18,561 bases of DNA. Source: JBDHZK01 sp039811865 (lineage in GTDB: Bacteria; Actinomycetota; Actinomycetes; Propionibacteriales; Propionibacteriaceae). The notes beneath the pieces were generated by a model. The model did no database searches. It was not told where the DNA came from and saw only the letters and a list, made by a program, of their open reading frames with translations. A program made the position numbers and the translations under genes. Shown one piece after another: positions 13,138 to 18,561 of the stretch (its first letter is position 1; each line of letters begins with the position of its first letter). The DNA lies in contig JBDHZK010000044.1 of NCBI GenBank assembly GCA_039811865.1, forward strand, positions 1 to 18,561, given 5' to 3'.

Positions 13138-13668
13138 TCAGTTGGGGCGCGGTGGCCAGGACGCCTGTCCCGGGGCAAGGTGCGTGTTGTCCGCGGCCTG
13201 CTGGTGCTGCCCGGGGTAGTTGCCTTGCGGCGGGTACGGCCCGGCCTGGGGATAGGAACCCTGCGGGGGATAGGCGCTTTGCCCGAACGCATTGCCGGGG
13301 CCGAACTGCGAACCGCCTCCGGGGGGCGTGAACTGTGACCCACCGCCGTGCGGCGGCGCCATGGGTGCGCCAGTCGGGGACGGCTGTTTTCGCAACGACA
13401 GGACCAGGCCAACGGCGCCAAGAACGGCGAGGACACCCCCGGTGCCCGAGACGATCAGCCGCAGATTCGCCGCCGTCGCCTTGACCTGTTCGTACGTGCG
13501 CTCCTTGGTCACCTTCTGGGTGGTGCGATCCACGTCCTGGCAGACGCCGTTTTGCGGCATCGGCTGGCCGGCACACATCGCCTCGGTGGACATGAACGCC
13601 AGTCCGAACGCCAGCAGAGCGGCGCCCGCGACCAATAGCGTGATCGCGACGACGAGTAGCTTCTTCAC
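13138..13668 (-). CDS. Two-helix membrane protein with Pro/Gly/Gln-rich cytoplasmic tail
   Basis: The start is GTG 13668, 5 nt after AGGGAG, giving 176 residues. A first membrane helix or uncleaved signal spans about 4-26. An external loop (about 27-68) with two cysteines (Cys32 and Cys43) can form a disulfide and contains QDVDRTTQKVTKERTYEQ. A second helix spans about 71-92. Two basic residues (RK) then anchor a low-complexity tail (about 95-176) containing two GGGSQF units and repeated PPQG.YP units. Such tails are common in actinobacterial membrane proteins and may mediate protein contacts or phase separation. I do not recognise a family and assign no function. It is isolated: convergent with the VTT gene and separated from the ABC permease gene by a strong terminator. 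Confidence 0.75.
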   Translation of the reverse strand: MKKLLVVAITLLVAGAALLAFGLAFMSTEAMCAGQPMPQNGVCQDVDRTTQKVTKERTYEQVKATAANLRLIVSGTGGVLAVLGAVGLVLSLRKQPSPTGAPMAPPHGGGSQFTPPGGGSQFGPGNAFGQSAYPPQGSYPQAGPYPPQGNYPGQHQQAADNTHLAPGQASWPPRPN

Positions 13669-13698
13669 CCGGGCTCCCTGTCGTGGGGTTTGCCCGAC

Positions 13699-13704
13699 AG
13701 CTTA
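13699..13704 (-). promoter_or_regulatory. -10-like hexamer upstream of the two-helix protein gene
   Basis: TAAGCT fits TANNNT. Initiation about 7 nt later would leave around 24 nt including the AGGGAG SD. No good -35 is visible. Confidence 0.3.
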
Positions 13705-13812
13705 GGCGCTGGCCGGCCGGCCACGTCCTCTGCTCGCCGGGTCAACCGATCCGCACCCGGCCAGCATAGGGAGAAGCTCGGACCGGGCGCTTCGGGAGCC
13801 GGCGCAAGTGAG

Positions 13813-13853
13813 CCGTCCCGCCCGGGACGCGCGTGGCGTCGCAGGCGGGACGG
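13813..13853 (-). terminator. Two-tier hairpin terminator of the ABC-2 operon
   Basis: CCGTCCCGCC (13813-13822) pairs with GGCGGGACGG (13844-13853). After a symmetric 3-nt internal loop, GACGC (13826-13830) pairs with GCGTC (13836-13840) around a GCGTG loop. It lies 32 nt beyond the permease stop codon, with no U-tract. Confidence 0.78.
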
Positions 13854-13885
13854 TCGGGTTACAGAAACTGGGGACGACCCCGGGG

Positions 13886-14665
13886 TCAACTGATCTCGCG
13901 GCGAACCTGACGCACCCAGCCGATGGCGCCCGGGACGAGCAGCCAGAAGGCCAGAGCCGAGCAGAGCCTGCCCCAGTCGATGGCGGCCCAGTCGCCGCTG
14001 GTGACCGGATCGATCGCGTTGGCGAGGCTGATCCAGGACGTCGCCTGGGCCAGCCATGCGCCCGCGGCCCCAACGATCAGGATCACCGTCGGCCCGACCA
14101 AATAAGTGACGAGGGCGGCGGGGCCGTTGGCGAACAGGAGAGCCAGCGCCACTGCGACGCACACGTGCAGGATGACCCCGGCCAGGGTGGCGGCGAAGAC
14201 GTTCGCGTCGAATGACCAGTCCGGCGTCCAACCGCGGGCCGGAGCGCCGGCTGCCAGCACGAGCCCCGACAGCAGATACACCACCAACTCCATCGCCACT
14301 GCCAGACCGACGGCGACCAGCAGCTTGGCGGCCAGGACGCGACCGCGGCGAGGCTCCAGCGCGAACGTCGTCATCGCCGTGTGGTGCGTCCACTCGGCGG
14401 TCACGGCGAGAATCGCCAGGAGCGGGACGAACGTGGAGGGCGCGAGCGTGGCGTAGCTCGCCAACTCCATCCAGGACGCGGGCTGATCGCTGTAGCCGAC
14501 CCACGCCAGCAAAATCGCGGTCGCCGCAAGCGGGAGCGCCGCCAGCAGGATCGCGCCCGACCGAGTGTCGACGAGCTTGCGGGCCTCCACATCGAGCAGA
14601 CCGGAGAACCGGACGCCGGCTGGCGCGGGGCGGGCGATGGGACGAGAGATCGTGACGGCGCTCAT
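13886..14665 (-). CDS. ABC-2 type transporter permease
   Basis: The protein has 259 residues with six predicted membrane helices after a short cytoplasmic start (LLDVEARKLVDTRSGA, an opening typical of ABC-2 permeases). The first helix is AILLAALPLAATAILLAW, the second lies around 73-90, and the others around 115-140, 160-178, 185-206 and 228-247. AVTAEWTHHTAMTTFALEPRRGRVLAAK (about 86-113) is the recognisable coupling region of this family: E-W-x-H-x-T followed by P-R-R. The ATG overlaps the ATPase stop codon by 4 nt (ATGA, 14662-14665), so the two subunits are translationally coupled and probably form one exporter. The cargo is unknown. Proximity to a two-component system suggests export of a drug, peptide or lipid-type signal, but that is inference. 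Confidence 0.85.
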   Translation of the reverse strand: MSAVTISRPIARPAPAGVRFSGLLDVEARKLVDTRSGAILLAALPLAATAILLAWVGYSDQPASWMELASYATLAPSTFVPLLAILAVTAEWTHHTAMTTFALEPRRGRVLAAKLLVAVGLAVAMELVVYLLSGLVLAAGAPARGWTPDWSFDANVFAATLAGVILHVCVAVALALLFANGPAALVTYLVGPTVILIVGAAGAWLAQATSWISLANAIDPVTSGDWAAIDWGRLCSALAFWLLVPGAIGWVRQVRREIS

Positions 14666-15384
14666 GCCGCGTTCCTTTCGGTGCGGGCGCCCGCGATCAG
14701 GCGCAGGTAGGAGGATTCGAGGTCCTCACCGTCGGCGAGGACGTCCGTGACACCGCCGCAGGCCAACACCCGACCGGCTCCGATCACCACGAGTTGATCG
14801 GCCACCTGCTCAACCTCGTGGAGCAGGTGCGAGCTCAACAGCACGGTGCCGCCCGCGTCGGCGTGGTTTCGCAGGAGAGCCCGGAGCCACGCGATCCCTT
14901 CGGGATCCAGGCCGTTGGCGGGCTCGTCCAGCACCAGAACCTCGGGGTTGCCCAGCAGAGCACGAGCGATGCCGAGGCGCTGCCGCATGCCCAGCGAGTA
15001 AGCGCCGACTCGCCGGCGGCCCTCGCGGGCGGTCAACTGCACCAGTTCCAGCACCGCATTGGCCCGCTCGTCGCCGAGGCTCATCGTCCTGGCCGCCAAT
15101 CGCAGGGTCTCCAGGCCGGTTCGTCCCGGGTGCACCGCGCCGGCGTCCAGTAGCACTCCCACGCGCAGAGCGGGGTTGACCAGTTCGTTGTAGCGCCGCC
15201 CGCCGATGGTGGCCCGACCAGAGGTCGGTCGAGCGAGTCCGGTGAGGATGCGCAGCGTGGTCGACTTGCCGGCCCCATTGGGTCCCAAGAACCCGGTGAT
15301 GGTGCCGGCCGCGACGGCGAAGGTGACGTTGTCGACGGCCAACTGCGGGCCGTACTGCTTGGTCAGGCTTTCTATCTCGATCAT
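14662..15384 (-). CDS. ABC-2 type transporter ATP-binding protein
   Basis: The protein has 240 residues from ATG 15384. Motifs are Walker A GPNGAGKST (about 34-42), signature YSLGMRQRLGIARALL, Walker B VLVLDEPANGLDPEG and H-loop SSHLLHEVEQ. The signature is LGMRQ rather than LSGGQ, as is common in CcmA/NodI/drug-exporter-type ATPases. The C-terminus (DLESSYLRLIAGARTERNAA) matches the exporter type. A GAAGG stretch 7-8 nt upstream can serve as SD. It is the first gene of a two-gene unit with the permease and diverges from the TMEM175 gene; the shared upstream region carries repeated CTTYGGC sites. Confidence 0.92.
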   Translation of the reverse strand: MIEIESLTKQYGPQLAVDNVTFAVAAGTITGFLGPNGAGKSTTLRILTGLARPTSGRATIGGRRYNELVNPALRVGVLLDAGAVHPGRTGLETLRLAARTMSLGDERANAVLELVQLTAREGRRRVGAYSLGMRQRLGIARALLGNPEVLVLDEPANGLDPEGIAWLRALLRNHADAGGTVLLSSHLLHEVEQVADQLVVIGAGRVLACGGVTDVLADGEDLESSYLRLIAGARTERNAA

Positions 15385-15446
15385 GGGACCAGCCTTCGCC
15401 CGCCGACCGGCCCGGCACAGCGGAGGATTGGCTCGGCCTTGGCCAC

Positions 15447-15498
15447 CTTCGGCAGATTCGCGCCACGACCTTCGGCTACCGGCACCTCGCCTTTGGCC
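15447..15498. promoter_or_regulatory. Triple CTTYGGC repeat, candidate response-regulator operator (copy A)
   Basis: CTTCGGC starts at 15447 and 15470 and CTTTGGC at 15491, giving 23- and 21-bp steps, about two helical turns. The block CGACCTTCGGC (15466-15476) and the block CTTTGGCC (15491-15498), 14 bp apart, recur at 16244-16275 before the histidine kinase gene. Related half-sites CCTTGGCC (15437-15444) and CCTTCGCC (15393-15400) lie closer to the ABC gene. The position between divergent ABC and TMEM175 genes would allow control of both. Confidence 0.5.
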
Positions 15499-15518
15499 GG
15501 TCGGCGATGAACCGTCCG

Positions 15519-15546
15519 TTGCCGACTACGCCGCTCGTGCGACCCT
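15519..15546 (+). promoter_or_regulatory. Possible promoter of the TMEM175-like gene
   Basis: TTGCCG (15519-15524), 16 nt, then GACCCT (15541-15546), which ends 5 nt before ATG 15552. The -10 is poor, so confidence is low. The CTTYGGC repeats lie 20-70 bp upstream of the -35, where an activator could sit. Confidence 0.25.
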
Positions 15547-15551
15547 TAGGC

Positions 15552-16235
15552 ATGGACTCACCCCCACAAGAGCGCGAAGCCCCCTTCGACGACCCCGTTC
15601 AAGTCGTCACCAGGGGCGGCCGGCGCCAACTGGACACCCTTCGTGGTCGAAACCCCGAGCGGCTGATCTTCTTCTCCGACGCGGTGTTCGCCATCGCGCT
15701 GACGCTGCTCGTGCTGGACATCCGGCTCCCGGCGGTCGAGGGCGGCGAGGGACTCAACCAGGCGCTGGCCGCGGTCTGGCCGAAGTTCGGCGCGTACCTG
15801 ATCAGCTTCGCCGTCATCTCGGGGGCATGGCTTTCACACTTCCGGCGATTCCGGGTGACGATCGGCTACGACCCGCGGCTGATCCAGCTCAACTTCCTGC
15901 TCTTGTTCCTGGTCGGTCTGATGCCCTTTCCGACCGCAGTGTTCGCCGAGCACGCACCGCAGGCGGCGGCGACCCTGCTCTACGGCGGCAATCTGGGGTT
16001 GATTTTCGCCGTCCAGACGCTGTGCTGGTGGTACAGCCGGCGGGCTGGGCTGCTCGACCCGATCGTGGACGACGAGTTGTACGGCCGAACCTTCTGGCCG
16101 CTGTTCACGATCGCGGCACTCTTCCTCGGGTCGCTGCCGTTCTTGTTGATCAACCCGATGCTTACGCTGGCGATCTGGTGCATCGCGGGTCCGGTGGTGA
16201 CGCTCGGCCGTTTCCTGCCCAGCCGTGGTCGCTGA
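15552..16235 (+). CDS. TMEM175-family (DUF1211) potassium-channel-like membrane protein
   Basis: ATG 15552 gives 227 residues. The frame extends to ATG 15507, but those residues (MNRPLPTTPLVRPLG) look non-family and would overlap the predicted promoter; neither start has an SD. The N-terminal tail leads into RLIFFSDAVFAIALTLLVLDIRLP (37-60), which holds the family's RxxxFSD signature (Arg37, Phe41, Ser42, Asp43). Further helices lie at about 74-91 (FGAYLISFAVISGAWLSHF), 104-121, 135-153, 174-190 and 194-212, for a six-helix unit as in bacterial TMEM175, where dimers or tetramers form a potassium-selective pore. Channel activity is inferred from family. It lies between the ABC operon (divergent) and the two-component genes (same strand). 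Confidence 0.88.
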   Translation: MDSPPQEREAPFDDPVQVVTRGGRRQLDTLRGRNPERLIFFSDAVFAIALTLLVLDIRLPAVEGGEGLNQALAAVWPKFGAYLISFAVISGAWLSHFRRFRVTIGYDPRLIQLNFLLLFLVGLMPFPTAVFAEHAPQAAATLLYGGNLGLIFAVQTLCWWYSRRAGLLDPIVDDELYGRTFWPLFTIAALFLGSLPFLLINPMLTLAIWCIAGPVVTLGRFLPSRGR

Positions 16236-16243
16236 CTCCCCGC

Positions 16244-16275
16244 CGACCTTCGGCCACGGCGGTTGGACTTTGGCC
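16244..16275. promoter_or_regulatory. CTTYGGC repeat pair upstream of the histidine kinase gene (copy B)
   Basis: CGACCTTCGGC (16244-16254), 13 bp, then CTTTGGCC (16268-16275): the same two blocks as in copy A, with a spacer 1 bp shorter. The hepta-repeats are 20 bp apart. Relative to the predicted leaderless start at 16315 they are centred near -64 and -44, positions typical of activator sites. Confidence 0.5.
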
Positions 16276-16301
16276 CATGTCGCGCCGCGCCGCCACCGGC
16301 T

Positions 16302-16307
16302 TAGGGT
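16302..16307 (+). promoter_or_regulatory. -10-like hexamer for the two-component operon
   Basis: TAGGGT fits TANNNT and ends 7 nt before GTG 16315. There is no SD at this start, which suggests a leaderless transcript. No clear -35 is seen, consistent with activator dependence. Confidence 0.42.
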
Positions 16308-16314
16308 GTGGCGC

Positions 16315-17502
16315 GTGATCGCCCCCACTCTTGACCGCTGGCTCGCGCCGGCCGCCTTTCCCGCGCCGGCGCTCTCGCGGTGGTCTGTGACCTGGCGTTA
16401 CGCGCTCGCGTCCGTCCCGCTGGCCGCGGTGCTCGTGGCGTATGTCTCCTGGCCGGCGCAACAGACCTTTCCCAACTATCCGCTGTGGCGGTTGGTCATC
16501 GATCCGGTGCTCGGCGCCGCCGGCCTGGTGGCGATCCGCTGGCGCCGGCGCTGGCCGGTGCAGGTGAGCGTCGGGCTAGCGCTGGCGGGGGTCTTCGCCG
16601 TCTCGGTCGCCTGGACGCTCGCCTGGGCCTACATCTCGTTGTGCACGCGGCGCTCGTGGCGGCAGGTCGCCATTGCGGCAAGCGCCATCGCGGTCACATC
16701 CATCTCTGGGATCTGGCTGCCATGGGGGCCGGCCCCCGACCTCGAGACCGTCGCGTTGCTGACCGGGGTGTTGGCCCTCACCCTGGTGGCCTGGACGATG
16801 TTCGGGTTCTACCTGGGCGCCCGGCGCGACCTGGCCGCGTCCCTGGTCTTTCGTGCTGAAAGCGCCGAGCGCGCCCGGGAGTTGGCCGTGCTGCAGGAGC
16901 GGGCGCGCATCGCCCGGGAAATGCACGATGTGCTGGCGCACAGGATCTCGCTGGTCGCGATGCATGCCGGCGTCCTGGCCTATCGCGACGATCTGCCGGC
17001 GGCTCAGGTGAAGAGTTCGGCGGAGGTCATCCGGGACAACGCTCACCTGGCGCTCACGGAACTGCGCGGCGTCCTGACCATGCTGCGCGGCGACGACGGT
17101 CAGCCGGTTACTCCCCAACCGACTCTCGCCGACCTGGACGAGCTGATCGACACCGAACGAGGCGCCGGGGGACGCATCGAGCTGGCCGACCTCACCGGCG
17201 GCACCCAGTCGCTGCCCAGTTCGGTCGGACGACACGCCTACCGGATCGTCCAGGAGGCGCTGACCAACGCGCGCAAGCACGCGCCCGGGTCGCGGGTCGA
17301 GGTCCGCCTTTGGGGACGTGCGGGGGAGCGCCTCGAGCTCAGCGTCAAGAACCCCGTCAACAACCGTGGCGGGGACGTCCCCGGCGCGCGAATGGGCTTG
17401 GTGGGCCTTGCCGAGCGAGCTCAGATCGCAGGCGGACACCTCGACGCGGGCGAGGCCAACGGCATCTTCGAGGTCCACGCATGGTTACCGTGGATGGCAT
17501 GA
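16315..17502 (+). CDS. NarL/DesK-type sensor histidine kinase
   Basis: GTG 16315 gives 395 residues. The frame is open back to 16225, but that stretch covers the operator repeats and a leading peptide without family features. The N-terminal half is a membrane sensor with about five hydrophobic helices between 28 and 167 and almost no extracytoplasmic domain, as in intramembrane-sensing kinases. A short coiled linker (AESAERARELAVLQERARIA) leads to the HisKA_3 dimerisation domain with phospho-acceptor His204 in AREMHDVLAHRISL. The ATPase domain has the N box QEALTNARKHA (313-323) and the G box GARMGLVGLAERAQIAGG (357-374). The stop codon overlaps the response-regulator ATG by 4 nt, so the pair is coupled. 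The stimulus is unknown; the neighbouring ABC exporter suggests an envelope or antimicrobial cue. Confidence 0.92.
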   Translation: MIAPTLDRWLAPAAFPAPALSRWSVTWRYALASVPLAAVLVAYVSWPAQQTFPNYPLWRLVIDPVLGAAGLVAIRWRRRWPVQVSVGLALAGVFAVSVAWTLAWAYISLCTRRSWRQVAIAASAIAVTSISGIWLPWGPAPDLETVALLTGVLALTLVAWTMFGFYLGARRDLAASLVFRAESAERARELAVLQERARIAREMHDVLAHRISLVAMHAGVLAYRDDLPAAQVKSSAEVIRDNAHLALTELRGVLTMLRGDDGQPVTPQPTLADLDELIDTERGAGGRIELADLTGGTQSLPSSVGRHAYRIVQEALTNARKHAPGSRVEVRLWGRAGERLELSVKNPVNNRGGDVPGARMGLVGLAERAQIAGGHLDAGEANGIFEVHAWLPWMA

Positions 17503-18161
17503 CGAGCGACCCCATTCGCCTGGTGATCGTCGACGACGACCCGCTGGTTCGGACCGGTCTTGGCCTCATCCTGGGCGGTAACGCCGACCTGGTCGTCGTC
17601 GGCGAGGCCGCGGACGGCGACGCAGCGCTCGGCATCATCGCCGAGCTCAAGCCGGACGTCGTCCTGATGGATATACGGATGCCCAAGTGCGATGGGCTCT
17701 CGGCGACCGCACAGGTGCTGGCACGGCCCGACCCGCCGAAGGTGATCGTCTTGACGACGTTCGATTCCGACGACATGGTGTTGCGGGCCCTGGGTTCCGG
17801 TGCCAGCGGCTTCCTGCTGAAGGACACGCCGCCAGAGCGCATGATCGGCGCGATCCGAGCGGTCGTGGCCGGCGAACCCACGCTGTCTCCATCGGTCACC
17901 GCCCAGGTGATCGCCGCGGCGACCGCGTCCGGTGGCGACCAACGCAAGCGAGCCGCCCTGGGGGCGCTTTCTACTCTCACCGATCGGGAGAAGGACGTGG
18001 CGGTCGCGATCGGTCGCGGGCGGTCCAACGCCGAAATCGCCGCCGAGCTTTACATGAGCGTGGCCACGGTCAAGGCCTACATCACCCGGATCTTCTACAA
18101 GCTCGGCGTCGAGAACAGGGTGCAGGTCGCCATGAAGGTGCATGACGCGCAGTTGGTTTGA
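17499..18161 (+). CDS. NarL/LuxR-type response regulator
   Basis: ATG 17499 sits in an ATGA overlap with the kinase stop and gives 220 residues, the usual length. An in-frame ATG at 17481 would add six residues and cannot be excluded. The receiver domain has the acidic pocket Asp12-Asp13 (VDDDP), phospho-acceptor Asp58 in VVLMDIRMPKCDGL, Thr86-Thr87 (VIVLTTFD) and Lys108 (GFLLKDTPPERM). A linker (about 133-157) precedes the LuxR-type helix-turn-helix (158-215: LTDREKDVAVAIGRGRSNAEIAAEL, then the recognition helix SVATVKAYITRIFYKLGV). It is the partner of the adjacent kinase and probably binds the CTTYGGC repeats at 15447-15498 and 16244-16275, controlling its own operon and the ABC and TMEM175 genes; that is inference. 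It converges on the methyltransferase gene with only 17 bp between stops. Confidence 0.93.
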   Translation: MTSDPIRLVIVDDDPLVRTGLGLILGGNADLVVVGEAADGDAALGIIAELKPDVVLMDIRMPKCDGLSATAQVLARPDPPKVIVLTTFDSDDMVLRALGSGASGFLLKDTPPERMIGAIRAVVAGEPTLSPSVTAQVIAAATASGGDQRKRAALGALSTLTDREKDVAVAIGRGRSNAEIAAELYMSVATVKAYITRIFYKLGVENRVQVAMKVHDAQLV

Positions 18162-18178
18162 GCGGCGCGCGGCGCACC

Positions 18179-18561
18179 TCAGGCGCGACTGAGCACCGCG
18201 ACGCAGAAGCCGGATTCGCCCGGGAAGGGCCGCAGATCCCAGGTAGACAACAACAACTCCGAGCGCAGACCGGCTTCGGCGACGTCGGCGAAGAAATCCT
18301 CGAAGGAGTAGCCGCCAGGACCCGAGCCGAAGCCGACCACGACGCGTCCCCGGGGACGAAGGTGCCCTCCCATCCGCCGCAACACACTCACCCTGGTCGC
18401 CGGATGCAGGAACGCCACCACGTTGCCCGCGCACAGCACGAGGTCGAAGCGCAGCGGCCCGTCGGCGTCCGCGAGTTCAAGTTCGGCCAGGTCGCCTACC
18501 TCCCAGACGGCTTGCGGAAAGTCGCGGCGGGCCTGCTCGATCAAGACGGGGTCGATGTCGA
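18179..18561 (-). CDS. Class I SAM-dependent methyltransferase (N-terminus beyond window)
   Basis: The gene is open at the right edge; 127 codons including the stop are visible. The visible part begins within the Rossmann fold. DIDPVLIEQARRDFP is the end of strand beta2 with the acidic residue that binds the SAM ribose. VGDLAELEL is the motif that contacts the adenine. FDLVLCAGNVVAFLHP is motif IV, and LRRMGGHLRPRGRVVVGFGSG the post-motif strand and loop. SFEDFFADVAEAGL and the final strand GFCVAVLSRA complete the fold. The glycine-rich motif I lies outside. The substrate is unknown. A TTG at 18544 continues the frame but is internal, since the conserved DIDP precedes it. Confidence 0.85.
   Translation of the reverse strand, partial: DIDPVLIEQARRDFPQAVWEVGDLAELELADADGPLRFDLVLCAGNVVAFLHPATRVSVLRRMGGHLRPRGRVVVGFGSGPGGYSFEDFFADVAEAGLRSELLLSTWDLRPFPGESGFCVAVLSRA

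Overview
This window reads as chromosomal DNA of a high-GC actinobacterium. The evidence is uniform GC-rich coding with GC-heavy third positions, very long antisense shadow frames, a cysS-rlmB pair, a Streptomyces MsiK-like sugar-transporter ATPase, a DUF4032 protein, the 480-residue type of GlyA, and several genes whose start codon lies about 6 nt after a -10-like hexamer with no Shine-Dalgarno (SD), the layout of leaderless actinobacterial mRNAs. I cannot place it reliably below phylum. No tRNA, rRNA, CRISPR, insertion sequence or prophage gene was recognised.

Layout. Positions 1-950: a zinc metallopeptidase gene (minus, cut by the left edge) diverges from a DUF2207 membrane protein gene (951-2648, plus); the space between them holds a 12-bp inverted repeat. 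Positions 2649-3237: a shared hairpin terminator, then a small minus-strand unit with a promoter, a 20-codon leader ORF with a perfect SD, about 110 nt of hairpins, and a 53-codon ORF of unknown function. Positions 3238-7607 (minus): glyA, rlmB, cysS and a VOC protein. Positions 7684-11770 (minus): a DUF4032 kinase-fold protein, an orphan MsiK-type ABC ATPase and L-serine dehydratase. A 508-bp gene-free stretch separates sdaA from a plus-strand VTT/DedA-like membrane protein (12279-13064), which converges on a two-helix membrane protein with a Pro/Gly/Gln-rich tail.

Positions 13886-18161 look like one regulatory and export module. An ABC-2 permease and ATPase (minus, translationally overlapping) diverge from a TMEM175-type channel, followed by a NarL-family histidine kinase and response regulator that overlap by 4 nt. 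The two upstream regions share an 11-bp block (CGACCTTCGGC) and an 8-bp block (CTTTGGCC) at nearly the same spacing, so I infer that one regulator, probably this response regulator, binds both. The right edge cuts a SAM-dependent methyltransferase gene (minus).

The most novel-looking element is the leader at about 2880-3137. The SD of the 53-codon ORF lies in a 12-nt segment complementary at 11 of 12 positions to an upstream segment that alternatively forms one arm of a 10-bp hairpin. This is the geometry of a two-state translational switch, possibly controlled by translation of the 20-codon leader ORF. It is a sequence-based hypothesis only.
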